DNA from: Acinetobacter terrestris
Lineage (GTDB): Bacteria; Pseudomonadota; Gammaproteobacteria; Pseudomonadales; Moraxellaceae
DNA length: 64,000 nt
NCBI RefSeq assembly: GCF_004331155.1
Contig: NZ_SJNZ01000015.1
Span: 31,203 to 95,202, forward strand
Direction: 5' to 3'
The position numbers and the translations under genes were made by a program. The notes under the pieces are model-generated. The model worked only from the letters and a program-made list of their open reading frames with translations, was not told the origin of the DNA and ran no database searches. Shown here piece by piece: positions 1-8,536 of the stretch. Every line of letters begins with the position of its first letter. The first letter of the stretch is position 1.

Positions 1-2
1 CG

Positions 3-761
3 TGGCGCGTTCCCTTTATTGCCGGTGGTATTTTTGGTTTAGTCGCCCTGTATTTGCGTAGCTATTTAAAAGAAACCCCTGTATTTAAGGCAATGCAGGC
101 CCGTAAAGAACTGTCTAAAGAAATGCCGGTAAAACAGGTTTTAGCAGAACATAAAATGGCTGTCGTGATTGGGATGTTATTTACCTGGTTCCTGACTGGC
201 TGTGTGGTGGTACTGATTTTAGCGATGCCAAACCTGTTGGTGGGTGCTTTTGGTTTTGAACGTGCCGATGCCTTTAAAATGCAAAGTGCCGCAATTGTCA
301 TGCAAATGCTGGGTTGTATTCTGGCAGGACTTCTCGCTGACCGTTTTGGCGCAGGCAAAGTGATTTTATTCGGCTCGCTTGCTGTCGCGATCATTGCAGG
401 CGTTTTTTATAACAGCTTAGGACATGTCGCTCCATCCACCGTGTTCATGCTGTACATGTTGCTTGGATTATTTTCAGGGACGGTAGGCATGGTGTCTTAC
501 AGTATGGTGAAAATGTTCCCAGCGCAAATCCGCTTCTCGGGCATTTCATTTTCCTATAATGTTGCCTATGCCATAGCCGGCGGTATTACTTTGCCCTTAG
601 TGCAATGGTTAAGCTTATATAGCAATATTGGTGCAATGTATTACATTTGGGTGGTGTGCTTGGTCTCGTTCTTTACTGCGATGCTGTATAGAGCCAAATT
701 TGAAAAACAGGATTTAGCAGTATCTGCAATTTCTACAGCGCAGAACAGCATAAAAGATTAA
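3..761 (+). CDS. MFS transporter of the metabolite:H+ symporter (MHS) type, 5' end outside window
   Basis: The reading frame is open to the left edge, so this is the C-terminal part (about 252 codons) of a 12-helix permease. Visible are a loop after a helix with E-T-P-V-F, then about six hydrophobic segments, a motif-A-like G-L-L-A-D-R-F-G between helices 8 and 9, and the family-typical F-P-A-Q-I-R-F-S-G followed by S-Y-N-V-A-Y-A. That pattern is known from ProP/KgtP/citrate-type MHS proton symporters in the inner membrane. The substrate cannot be told. A TTG at 54 is in frame but is internal. A strong terminator follows directly. Confidence 0.85.
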   Translation, partial: WRVPFIAGGIFGLVALYLRSYLKETPVFKAMQARKELSKEMPVKQVLAEHKMAVVIGMLFTWFLTGCVVVLILAMPNLLVGAFGFERADAFKMQSAAIVMQMLGCILAGLLADRFGAGKVILFGSLAVAIIAGVFYNSLGHVAPSTVFMLYMLLGLFSGTVGMVSYSMVKMFPAQIRFSGISFSYNVAYAIAGGITLPLVQWLSLYSNIGAMYYIWVVCLVSFFTAMLYRAKFEKQDLAVSAISTAQNSIKD

Positions 762-771
762 TCATTCATAA

Positions 772-799
772 AAAAAGCCCTTTACTCAAAGGGCTTTTT
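772..799. terminator. Bidirectional intrinsic terminator
   Basis: A 12-bp perfect stem (772-783 with 788-799), loop ACTC, flanked by A and T runs. It lies between the convergent transporter and DUF2505 genes and can serve both. Confidence 0.85.
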
Positions 800-806
800 A
801 TCATCA

Positions 807-1304
807 TCAAGCAGAGAGGTTTTTCTTTAATTCATCTTCAACAATCTGGATTTCCACATCACTGAATTTACGAATTTCCCCTTCAGCATGCTTTTCTAGC
901 ATACCCGCAACCAACGGGACCTTAATCTGAACCTGCCAATTTAAGGTGATATGAATTTGCTTATCATCCCCTGTCACGAAACGTTCACAGTTCGCTTGCA
1001 AAGGCAGATTTGCACCTAATTCTATGGTCGAAGTTAAAGCTTCTAAATTGGTGATATCGGTACGTTTTAAACGAAATGCATCTTTAAGCAGTTTTTTGGC
1101 AATATCCGGAATTTTTACATCCAAATTATAGGCACGGCGTAAAGTATAGGTATTGCCCTGAATTTTAGATTCAATAATTTCTAATTTTTCACCGGGTATA
1201 CGTCTACACACGGCTTCGTGCAAAGCTGTATTTGATGCAATTCGTTTAAATTCATCAATCGAAACTCCCTGAATTGTAGAATTTACAGTAAAACGATGTG
1301 CCAT
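807..1304 (-). CDS. DUF2505 family protein (START/SRPBCC-like)
   Basis: 165 aa, no signal peptide or membrane segment. The order of short strands and helices, starting M-A-H-R-F-T-V and ending in an amphipathic helix (E-I-Q-I-V-E-D-E-L-K-K-N), fits DUF2505, a family with a lipid-binding START-like fold and no settled function. The start ATG at 1304 is preceded by AAAGGATAGAGAG on the coding strand, a good ribosome binding site. It converges on the transporter gene and shares its terminator. Product class is fairly sure, role unknown. Confidence 0.75.
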   Translation of the reverse strand: MAHRFTVNSTIQGVSIDEFKRIASNTALHEAVCRRIPGEKLEIIESKIQGNTYTLRRAYNLDVKIPDIAKKLLKDAFRLKRTDITNLEALTSTIELGANLPLQANCERFVTGDDKQIHITLNWQVQIKVPLVAGMLEKHAEGEIRKFSDVEIQIVEDELKKNLSA

Positions 1305-1437
1305 CTCTCTATCCTTTATTTTTTTATTGGTGGTTTTGAATACTTATAAACCATTCGATGATCACTAATCTAGTGCATTTGGTCGCTGTTTATTTAATTG
1401 AATTTTAGTGAAGCTGTCATTGACCGCATAGAGCGAA

Positions 1438-1713
1438 CTATTGATCATATACGCCACAGCGTATTTCAATTTTCTCGCAGCAGGAAATACTGAGGAAATG
1501 GTTTCTATATTCAATGATTGCATAGAATTGTTCAGCACCATCATCCAAGCCTGTCGCTGTCCATATGCTGCCTTTGGGAAAATCATTTAGCCACTCGGCT
1601 TTATAAAAATCTGAGACTGAATCGAAGTTGATATAGTCTTCAGGCGCAGCTTGAATCCGTGATGCCATTTCATCAAATTGCTTTAATTGATGTTGAACGA
1701 AATCAATCAGCAT
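1438..1713 (-). CDS. Small hypothetical protein, possibly frameshifted
   Basis: 91 aa from ATG 1713 (an in-frame TTG lies at 1722). It is acidic and aromatic-rich, with no signal peptide. I do not recognise it. Oddly, a second minus-strand frame overlaps its 3' half and stays open to 1365, giving a basic tail (A-A-R-K-L-K-Y-A-V-A-Y-M). A single-base indel near 1480-1500 could join the two into one protein of about 115-120 aa. Either this is an intact short gene or a frameshifted one. Confidence 0.4.
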   Translation of the reverse strand: MLIDFVQHQLKQFDEMASRIQAAPEDYINFDSVSDFYKAEWLNDFPKGSIWTATGLDDGAEQFYAIIEYRNHFLSISCCEKIEIRCGVYDQ

Positions 1714-1745
1714 AGCAATCAATCCAAGTGCGCTATAAAATATCT

Positions 1746-2330
1746 TTATACACCCTTAAAATGCGTGATTGCCTGTTTCTTTTTCACTTGTTCCCACTGC
1801 CACCAGCCAAAAGCAGCCAGACCGACAAAAGCGGCATACAAACCTGCAGTCAGAAATAAATCTTTATAAATAAACATGCCCACATAAATGATATCGACAA
1901 AAACCCACAAGATCCAAGTCGCAATATGTTTACGGCTCGTCCAATAGGTGGCCAGTAAACTGAAAGCCGCCAATTGTGAATCCAGCATCGGCACGGCCGC
2001 ATCGGTAAAATGTTTTAAAGTTAAACCGAAAATCAAACCGCCCACTGCTGCAAGTAGCATCTGGAAAATCACGATTTTACTGGCAATCGGTTCAATCCGG
2101 ATTTCATGATCTTGCTGTTTGCCCTTCAGCCAGTGATAGAAACCATAAAAGTTCACCCCCATAAAAAAGAACTGCAAGATGGTTTCTCCATACAGCTTAA
2201 ATTCATAAAATAAATAAGCATATAAAACAAAGGCTGCGAAGTTAAACCACCAACACCACATATTTCGTTTAATGGTCAATGTCACCCCAATAAGACTGAT
2301 AATGACCGCAACAATTTCTAAAGGTGACAT
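1746..2330 (-). CDS. pnuC: PnuC-family vitamin-precursor transporter (nicotinamide riboside)
   Basis: 194 aa, about seven membrane helices. The first helices carry W-W-F-N-F-A-A-F and a Y-A-Y-L-F-Y-E-F-K-L-Y-G-E stretch, followed by F-Y-G-F-Y-H-W, all hallmarks of PnuC. In the family the protein lets nicotinamide riboside diffuse through the inner membrane, trapped by phosphorylation; sister proteins PnuT and PnuX carry thiamine or riboflavin, so the substrate is inferred. No TPP or FMN riboswitch is visible upstream, which slightly favours nicotinamide riboside. The start ATG 2330 has only a weak ribosome binding site. No NadR-type kinase is nearby. Confidence 0.8.
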   Translation of the reverse strand: MSPLEIVAVIISLIGVTLTIKRNMWCWWFNFAAFVLYAYLFYEFKLYGETILQFFFMGVNFYGFYHWLKGKQQDHEIRIEPIASKIVIFQMLLAAVGGLIFGLTLKHFTDAAVPMLDSQLAAFSLLATYWTSRKHIATWILWVFVDIIYVGMFIYKDLFLTAGLYAAFVGLAAFGWWQWEQVKKKQAITHFKGV

Positions 2331-2551
2331 AGCAATAAACAGGTAGGTAAACAGTGCTGCTATTATGGAAAAAATAGCGCTGAACGCAAGATAAATTATA
2401 TCAATTCAGTCCCTCAATCTGACGGATGCCACAACTTTTTAGAACTATGATCTGTCACTTCAATACAAATTAAAAAGTAGCCTGCCCAGATTTGACAGTT
2501 TTCTAACGCTCGTTTAGAAGTATAAAAATTAATTACGCCAGGAGAGTAAAA

Positions 2552-3337
2552 ATGTCACAACAACAAGGAAAAGTCAGCCGGGAAATCCGTGGGTCGCTGT
2601 TGTTGATTGGACTCGACCGGGCGACAAAAAGAAATGCCTTTGATAGCCATCTGATTCATGACTTATCACTGGCCTTAACCGAATATGAAGACCATCCAGA
2701 ATTACGCTGTGCTGTGATCTTCGCTCATGGCGATCACTTTACTGCAGGCCTGGATCTGGTTGAGTTACAACCCAAATTGAGCAGTGGCATATTTAGCTAC
2801 GATGAACATCAGATCAATCCATGGGGAACCAGCGGACGTCAGCGAAAAAAGCCGGTCATTGTTGCGGTACAGGGCTTTTGCTATACCGCAGGTATCGAGT
2901 TGATGCTGAATGCCGATATCGTAATTGCACAGGACAATAGCCAGTTTGCACAAATGGAAGTTCAGCGCGGTATTTTACCTTTTGGTGGTGCAACGGTGCG
3001 TTTTGTACAGGCGGCGGGCTGGTCTAAAGCCATGCGCTACTTACTCACTGGAGATACCTTCGATGCACAAACGGCACTCGACTTAAACCTGATCAATGAA
3101 ATCACCCGTGAAGCACCACTTAACCGAGCGATTGAACTGGCGGAGCGTATTGCACAAGCCGCGCCACTCGCGGTACAGGCCACGCTTGCCTCTGCCAAAG
3201 AAGCCGCTGAACATGGGGCAGAAACCGCATTTTCCAATTTACAACAACACCTCAGCCCACTGTTAAATACTCAAGATGTACAGGAGGGTGTCATGGCAAT
3301 GCTGCAACGGCGTGCACCCGAATTTAAAGGTCAATGA
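2552..3337 (+). CDS. Enoyl-CoA hydratase/isomerase (crotonase) family protein
   Basis: 261 aa, cytoplasmic. The crotonase fold is clear: oxyanion-hole segment H-F-T-A-G-L-D-L (residues 62-69), second oxyanion glycine G114, and both candidate catalytic glutamates E116 (A-G-I-E-L) and E136 (Q-M-E-V), at the spacing of true hydratases. Members hydrate trans-2-enoyl-CoA or isomerise double bonds in fatty acid and amino acid breakdown. The gene is monocistronic, with GGAGAG five to six bases before ATG 2552. No beta-oxidation partners lie beside it, so the physiological substrate is open. Confidence 0.85.
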   Translation: MSQQQGKVSREIRGSLLLIGLDRATKRNAFDSHLIHDLSLALTEYEDHPELRCAVIFAHGDHFTAGLDLVELQPKLSSGIFSYDEHQINPWGTSGRQRKKPVIVAVQGFCYTAGIELMLNADIVIAQDNSQFAQMEVQRGILPFGGATVRFVQAAGWSKAMRYLLTGDTFDAQTALDLNLINEITREAPLNRAIELAERIAQAAPLAVQATLASAKEAAEHGAETAFSNLQQHLSPLLNTQDVQEGVMAMLQRRAPEFKGQ

Positions 3338-3803
3338 TTTAAAAACCAATAACTTAAAAACTAATAATTTAAAATTAGTCATCTAAAAGTGAAGCGTCTA
3401 AATCCAGTAAAAACTGGTATTTTTAACCCTGTATTTTGAAAAGAGTGATGAACGCGCGCACTGTTTTTAAGACATGTAGTCAAATTTTGTTAAGTCGGGA
3501 TTCTTTCGATTAAAGCAGTGTATTAATCGAACAATATTTTAATACATTCAAGCTATTTTCCGTATTCGGAAATGGCGTTCTATTCCCTATTTAAAATTCA
3601 ATTTACAGAAAATGAAGCTAAAATTTTAGCCAAGAATTGCTAGCCGATTTTGAAGGAGTGATTTTAATGGATCACCTGAATGAAGACCTGCTCTATCCTG
3701 ATCAGGTGAAGTAACGCATTCTAAGACAACTGCATACTGCCAGAGATATATAGCATTTTATCCTTTAGCTAAAAATATGTGGTACTCAAGTGCATCATTT
3801 TGA
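3338..3803. other. Intergenic region with repeats, a hairpin and a micro-ORF
   Basis: It begins with about 2.7 copies of a degenerate 15-mer (3338-3352, 3353-3367, then partial). A 9-bp perfect inverted repeat follows (TTCGATTAA 3505-3513 with TTAATCGAA 3523-3531). At 3667-3714 a 15-codon ORF has a strong AAGGAG (3653-3658) and contains an inverted repeat TCACCTGA/TCAGGTGA (3672-3679, 3702-3709). No conventional gene is recognised. Confidence 0.5.
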
Positions 3804-4286
3804 TCAAGCATGACTATGCAAATCTTTCATTTCAAATTTATGCTCTTCCCCGAAACGGTCGACATGGGTATAAAACACCCCGTAACGTCCTACATAATAT
3901 TCCAAAGACTGATCATAGAAGGTCCAGTAAATAGACCATTCACCTAAATCCAGCTTTCGAATCTGGGTCTGGGTTTTGGCTGGCATTTTTCTTAATACAT
4001 CTTCTTGAACCACAATCGCCTGACTCAAATTTCGTTCAGTCAATTCGCGCTCAAAAAATATTTGGCACACCCCATCAAATAATTGCTGTTCATATTCCTC
4101 TACTTCATCGATACGTGCTTCATAGTTTGACAATGGCTTGGTGGATATAGCGGCAGTTTTATCCATATCGGCTAACTGCTTGATTTTGAATTGCTGATAA
4201 TGTTGATTAATATAAAATTTTAAAAATATTTTCCAAAGCCCAATGCACCCCAAGAAAAGACACAACCACACAAGTATTTTTATCAT
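3804..4286 (-). CDS. Hypothetical single-span membrane protein
   Basis: 160 aa. Residues 3-25 form one hydrophobic helix (I-L-V-W-L-C-L-F-L-G-C-I-G-L-W) that would act as an uncleaved anchor. The rest is a charged domain with several tyrosines (E-Y-Y-V-G-R-Y-G-V-F-Y-T) and ends in H-S-H-A. No known domain is recognised. It lies 140 bp downstream of the diguanylate cyclase gene on the same strand, so co-transcription is possible. Confidence 0.6.
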   Translation of the reverse strand: MIKILVWLCLFLGCIGLWKIFLKFYINQHYQQFKIKQLADMDKTAAISTKPLSNYEARIDEVEEYEQQLFDGVCQIFFERELTERNLSQAIVVQEDVLRKMPAKTQTQIRKLDLGEWSIYWTFYDQSLEYYVGRYGVFYTHVDRFGEEHKFEMKDLHSHA

Positions 4287-4426
4287 AGCGTCACTCTCAC
4301 GAGTAAATAGTTGTTATTTTTATATTTATAAAACAATTTGAATAAAATTCATACAATTTTTAAAATATTATGTGTTTAAAGTTAAAGTCTATTTTGAGTT
4401 TTATTCAGTCTTTTTAGTTTTCAGCG

Positions 4427-6301
4427 CTAAGCTCGAAGGGCTTGATACTGGTCCCGACCGGCACCTTTAGCGGCATAAAGCTGAACATCGGCAGCCTTCA
4501 TCAGTTCATGAATATCAGCATAGGGATGATTTCGATCCATCCACGCCACTCCCATACTTAAGGTCACATATTGTTTTTGGTCGGGTCTATTTACATGTTC
4601 CAGTTGTGCCTGTCTGACTGCATTTAGCACCTGCTGCAATACCTTTAACACCACTTCACTGGGAACATTATGCAGAATGACTGCAAACTCTTCCCCGCCA
4701 TAGCGGGCCACATAAGCTGAAGGTGGCAAGGCCTGTTGTATAATCTTGACTAAGTCTTGCAAAATCACGTCACCTTTCAAGTGACCGTAGTAATCATTAT
4801 AATTTTTAAAATAATCTACATCTAACATGGCAAATGCCAAAGTACTATTGCTGTGATTTTTTGTCAGGGTAAATAAACGCTGAATTTCATCATTTAATGC
4901 ACGGCGGTTAAATGCCCCGGTCAGTGCATCCACTTGAATCTGGTGTTCTAACTGTTCATTTAACTGATGTAATTGCGAAGTACGCTCTTGTACTTTTTGA
5001 TCTAAGGAACTATTTAATTCGAGTAAATTATTATTAAGCTGCTCAACATGATGAATATGCTGTGCATAATTTTTGGACTGTTGGAACATAATCAGCAAAG
5101 CATAAAAGCTGGTTGATATAAAGGACAGGTTAAATGAATCAATGAAATTAAGTGTCAGTAAAAAGTCATGCAGAAAAGTGCTACATAATAAAATCACCGC
5201 CCAAAAATTAATGGTCGAATATTGTTCTTTCAATTTCACGGTTAAATAAAAACCATAGGCAAAATTAAACAACACCACGGGGCTAAATAAAAAACTATAA
5301 AATGCTAAACGCTCAAAAACTTCTGGTTGAGTAAATAGGGTAAGAATAATATCAACAACAAATATCGACATTGAAATAAAATAAACAATTGGGTGCAAAT
5401 AACGCCAATTGAGCAAAAACATATAGGTCAGAAAAAAAGCGATGGCAAAATAGGTAAACAGATATTCTAAGCGCAGCCCCCAAATCCAGCTTAAATTTGT
5501 AAATGTGGTATAGGCATAAGGTGCAGAAAATAAATTATGCAAAGCAAGGAACACGATAAAAATACCAAAGACAAATACCCTGATACTGCTCCGATCCACT
5601 TTTCCCTGAAAAACTGAAAACATCAGGGTAAATATACCAACCCCCAATACTGCGCCACATATTAAGCCAATGCTCATCATTAGCTGCTGAAACTGGCGAG
5701 TAACGGTGGTACCGATGCCAATCCGCATCGAATTTTCTAAACCGCCATGCAAATGATTAAAATTGGAAGCTTGAATGCTCAGGGTAAAATATTCTTGTTT
5801 TGAGACAAAATAAGCGATTTTAGGTGCATTTTCTGTTCGGTGACTGTTTTTATCTTTTCCCACTTCGCCTAAACGCAAGATGAAGTCGCCATTCAAATAC
5901 ATACGGTAAGCACCATATTGATTGGGAAGAAAAATGGCAATACGGCGTCCAATATATTGTTTTGGTAGTTTAAAATGCCCAATAAATGTGCCGTAGTTTT
6001 TATTGGTGCCGGTAAGTTGTTTAAAGGAAATGGGTAAAGTCACCGTTTCAGATTTTAAAACTGAACTGGGTTTGATAATGAATTGTTGAGAATAATACTG
6101 CCATGATCCTTTTAAGGGAGCAGTGCGGTTTTCAGTAAACTCAACTTGATTCAGGCCTTCTAGTTGTAAATAATAAGCCTCAGAGGCTAGCTCATATTGT
6201 GCCCATGCGTGTTTTTGCCACATGAATATACCTATACATGCGATCAGGAAAATCTTTAAAAAATATATTAAATTATGGATCTTATCCAAAAAGTGAATCA
6301 C
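4427..6301 (-). CDS. 7TMR-DISM diguanylate cyclase (GGEEF) with lost inhibitory site
   Basis: 624 aa. An N-terminal hydrophobic segment (about 12-35) is followed by a periplasmic beta-rich domain (about 45-200, DISMED2-like), seven membrane helices (about 205-405), a coiled coil (about 415-455) and a GGDEF domain (about 455-620). The active site reads A-R-Y-G-G-E-E-F (GGEEF 535-539), with D-V-D-Y-F-K-N upstream, so cyclic-di-GMP synthesis from two GTP is expected at the inner membrane. The product-inhibition I-site (RxxD before the GGEEF) reads P-P-S-A here, so feedback control through it is probably absent. The DISM part suggests sensing of a periplasmic, perhaps carbohydrate, ligand. Confidence 0.9.
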   Translation of the reverse strand: MIHFLDKIHNLIYFLKIFLIACIGIFMWQKHAWAQYELASEAYYLQLEGLNQVEFTENRTAPLKGSWQYYSQQFIIKPSSVLKSETVTLPISFKQLTGTNKNYGTFIGHFKLPKQYIGRRIAIFLPNQYGAYRMYLNGDFILRLGEVGKDKNSHRTENAPKIAYFVSKQEYFTLSIQASNFNHLHGGLENSMRIGIGTTVTRQFQQLMMSIGLICGAVLGVGIFTLMFSVFQGKVDRSSIRVFVFGIFIVFLALHNLFSAPYAYTTFTNLSWIWGLRLEYLFTYFAIAFFLTYMFLLNWRYLHPIVYFISMSIFVVDIILTLFTQPEVFERLAFYSFLFSPVVLFNFAYGFYLTVKLKEQYSTINFWAVILLCSTFLHDFLLTLNFIDSFNLSFISTSFYALLIMFQQSKNYAQHIHHVEQLNNNLLELNSSLDQKVQERTSQLHQLNEQLEHQIQVDALTGAFNRRALNDEIQRLFTLTKNHSNSTLAFAMLDVDYFKNYNDYYGHLKGDVILQDLVKIIQQALPPSAYVARYGGEEFAVILHNVPSEVVLKVLQQVLNAVRQAQLEHVNRPDQKQYVTLSMGVAWMDRNHPYADIHELMKAADVQLYAAKGAGRDQYQALRA

Positions 6302-6428
6302 TCTTAAATTATGTTTACCTCTTTCTTAATGTAGCGATAAAAAAATAAAACTCAAATAATTTTTCATGTATTTGCAAGATCTATCCCTGTATCTTGCAGA
6401 ATATTTTTTGAACAGAGATTAATGAATT

Positions 6429-6767
6429 TTAATCACGTGTTTTGACGTCAAATAATTCAATTTCAAAAATAAGGTTTGAGTTGGCAGGAATGATTTTGCC
6501 CATTTTCCGTTCACCATAAGCCAAATGTGCAGGAACCAACAATTTACGTTTACCGCCCACTTTCATGCCCATAATGCCCTGATCCCAGCCCTTGATCACT
6601 CGACCAGTCCCAATCACGGTTTCAAAGTAATTGCCACGGTCAATAGAGGAATCAAACTTGGTTCCATCTTCCAGCCAGCCTGTGTAATGTGTGGTAATCA
6701 GCGCACCTTTAACGGCTTCCTTACCTTCGCCTACTTTTAAATCAATAATTTCAAGTTCGTTGATCAT
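6429..6767 (-). CDS. FKBP-type peptidyl-prolyl cis-trans isomerase
   Basis: 112 aa, a single FKBP domain without signal peptide. The typical order is visible: V-H/T-Y-T-G-W-L-E-D-G-T-K-F-D-S-S, then V-I-G-x-G-x-V-I-K-G-W-D-Q-G, M-K-V-G-G-K-R-K-L and L-A-Y-G-E-R ending in L-I-F-E-I-E-L-F. Such proteins catalyse proline isomerisation in protein folding. Small size and the absence of an insert-in-flap place it with stand-alone cytosolic FKBPs rather than SlyD. It appears monocistronic. Confidence 0.92.
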   Translation of the reverse strand: MINELEIIDLKVGEGKEAVKGALITTHYTGWLEDGTKFDSSIDRGNYFETVIGTGRVIKGWDQGIMGMKVGGKRKLLVPAHLAYGERKMGKIIPANSNLIFEIELFDVKTRD

Positions 6768-6852
6768 GGTTATTTACCTGAGAGGAGCATAAAATTCAAA
6801 GCTCAGTATAAACCGGATTGCTCTGTTTTTTTAAGTCTGGGCCATTGATGGG

Positions 6853-7476
6853 TTAAAAGCTGAGTTCCTGAATATTCTTATCATTGAGTAAATACTGGGT
6901 TAATTCTTGATGATTCTTAGCCGATCCCATCAGGATCCAGCTTCCCAAAATCTGTTGATCAATTTTTTTTTGTGAGGAATACACCACTTTTAGCTTGTAA
7001 CGCTTAAATAGCATTTCGTAGTGATTGGAATCATTTTCATCAAATGGACAGACGATTTCATAATTGCGTTCCTGATTCAGAGATTCGATGCCGCGCTGTA
7101 CATACATCAGTAAAACCAGCACCGCCAAGACAATAAAAGTGGCCCAAATACTTAAGAGCTCATAGCCAGCACCAACTGCCATGCCGAGTGCAGCTGTCAT
7201 CCAGATGGTAGTCGCAGTGGTAATTCCAGAAATGCGGTTATCATCTTTCAGGATAACGCCGGCCCCCAGAAAACCCAGCCCTGTCAGGACATTGGCGGCC
7301 AGCCGGTCAGGGTTGGCTACGCCTATTTTCAGGGAAATAATGGTAAATAAACACGAACTCAGACTGACCATAATCATGGTACGCAGTCCGGCAGATTTGC
7401 TATGATACTCACGCTCTGCACCAATAATCGCGCCGATCACGACAGCCAGCAATAAATCATAAAGTTCATGGTACAT
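6853..7476 (-). CDS. MgtC/SapB family inner-membrane protein
   Basis: 207 aa. The N-terminal two thirds hold about four to five helices with family signatures G-A-E-R-E-Y-H-S-K-S-A-G-L-R-T and L-G-F-L-G-A-G-V-I-L. The C-terminal 70 residues are soluble and ACT-like. Family members such as MgtC act in low-magnesium adaptation and inhibit the F-type ATPase in some pathogens; many environmental homologues have no tested role. The gene stands alone, with no magnesium-transport P-type ATPase nearby and no visible regulatory leader. Confidence 0.85.
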   Translation of the reverse strand: MYHELYDLLLAVVIGAIIGAEREYHSKSAGLRTMIMVSLSSCLFTIISLKIGVANPDRLAANVLTGLGFLGAGVILKDDNRISGITTATTIWMTAALGMAVGAGYELLSIWATFIVLAVLVLLMYVQRGIESLNQERNYEIVCPFDENDSNHYEMLFKRYKLKVVYSSQKKIDQQILGSWILMGSAKNHQELTQYLLNDKNIQELSF

Positions 7477-7561
7477 TGCCTATCCTTGTATATTTTTCAT
7501 ACTCCAGATATACGCAATTTTTGCAGCAGGATACAAGCCTAAACTTGCATCTCGTTTATAT

Positions 7562-8092
7562 TTACTGTAACTGTTCCCATTCAACCACAACTTGCGCATG
7601 ATCACCAATCAAGGTCCATTCACCGTCCATGACGTTTAACTGTAACTGCATGGTGCGTTCGCATAATTGTGGCAGTGCAGCTGTGGTTGCTGTAGACAGC
7701 TTCCACACTTCCACATTTTTTAAGGTTTTTAATTTGCTGTTGCGCTTGTACCACTCATCTACCGATGAACCATAAGTGACTACTGCGACCTGTTTGCAGC
7801 GCGCGCTGGCTTTTTTAACTTTATCTTCATCTGGACTACCCACTTCAATCCATTTGACCAATTGACCAGTTAAGTCTTTTTCCCACAAAGCCGGTTCATC
7901 GGTTTCAAATAAATCTTTGGTAAATTCTAAAGCTTCATCAGCAAAACGCGCATAGGCCAAAATGCGTACCATCAAACGCTCAATCGTTTCAGATGGATGT
8001 TGCGCCATGGTCAGTTGATAATCAGCATATTGATGATCATCCATATTGGCAATATTCAAATCAGCCTTATAAATCGTTGCTTTAAGCGCCAT
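7562..8092 (-). CDS. yaeQ: YaeQ family protein
   Basis: 176 aa from the ATG at 8092, chosen because the family begins M-A-L-K-A-T-I-Y-K-A-D and GAGGA lies upstream; a longer frame exists to 8122. The conserved L-M-V-R-I-L-A-Y-A stretch and the W-x-E-V-G-S-P-D motif are present. YaeQ proteins have a PD-(D/E)XK-nuclease-like fold; E. coli YaeQ was once linked to RfaH suppression, but no enzymatic function is firmly known. Monocistronic. Confidence 0.85.
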   Translation of the reverse strand: MALKATIYKADLNIANMDDHQYADYQLTMAQHPSETIERLMVRILAYARFADEALEFTKDLFETDEPALWEKDLTGQLVKWIEVGSPDEDKVKKASARCKQVAVVTYGSSVDEWYKRNSKLKTLKNVEVWKLSTATTAALPQLCERTMQLQLNVMDGEWTLIGDHAQVVVEWEQLQ

Positions 8093-8423
8093 AAAAGAGT
8101 CCTCAAATTTGGCGCCTAGCATACTTGATTTAAAGCCTTTAGAACAGTTTGGCTAAGTTCTTGCATAACGGATACTTAATTCTATTCACCATTAGCTTTT
8201 ATAGTGCAAAAGCTAAAACAAACCTCTTTGCTGCAAGTGGTATTGGTCATAATTCTGTATATTGGACTTGGTTTGATATTTCATATACCCACCTGATCGG
8301 CAACTGTATGGCGGCAATAGTGATTGCACATGGGGAAAAAACATTGACCATGTGCAGGCAAAGCACATACTAAACCCGCCCCCTCCGCAAACGACGCTTC
8401 AATCGTTGATTCACCAATATAAA

Positions 8424-8446
8424 AAAGCCCCCATATGAGGGCTTTG
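8424..8446 (-). terminator. Intrinsic terminator of the COG0523 gene
   Basis: Stem AAAGCCC with GGGCTTT around an eight- to nine-base loop; on the minus strand it is followed by a run of six T, which is the right polarity for the gene ending at 8537. Confidence 0.7.
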
Positions 8447-8450
8447 CTTT

Positions 8451-8498
8451 ATGTTCTTTATGTTCTTTATGTTCTTTATGTTCTTTATGTTCTTTATG
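8451..8498. repeat. 9-bp tandem repeat, five copies
   Basis: ATGTTCTTT is repeated five times without a mismatch (8451-8495), with a partial sixth copy. It lies in the 3' untranslated region of the COG0523 gene, between its stop and its terminator. Such perfect arrays arise by slippage and may differ between strains. Confidence 0.95.
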
Positions 8499-8536
8499 AG
8501 CAGCTGAATCACCTGACCAAACATTTCAGCGTTTGA

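Larger units (their letters stand above)
8093..8536. other. Intergenic region with alternative hairpins, terminator and 9-bp tandem repeat
   Basis: No gene is convincing here. CCATGTGC (8348-8355) can pair either with GCACATGG at 8326-8333 or, by its last six bases, with GCACAT at 8363-8368, so two mutually exclusive hairpins are possible. A GC-rich patch follows (8375-8400), unusual for the AT-rich surroundings, then the terminator and the tandem repeat listed separately. A small structured RNA on either strand is conceivable. Confidence 0.35.

Noticed and set aside
2331..2551. TPP or FMN riboswitch upstream of pnuC
   Set aside because: None of the conserved riboswitch segments could be found on either strand.
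8149..8373. 74-codon plus-strand ORF
   Set aside because: TTG start without a ribosome site, odd composition, overlaps the hairpin region; probably non-coding.
8451..8498. CRISPR-like array
   Set aside because: 9-bp units with no spacers; simple tandem repeat. No CRISPR array or cas gene anywhere in the window.
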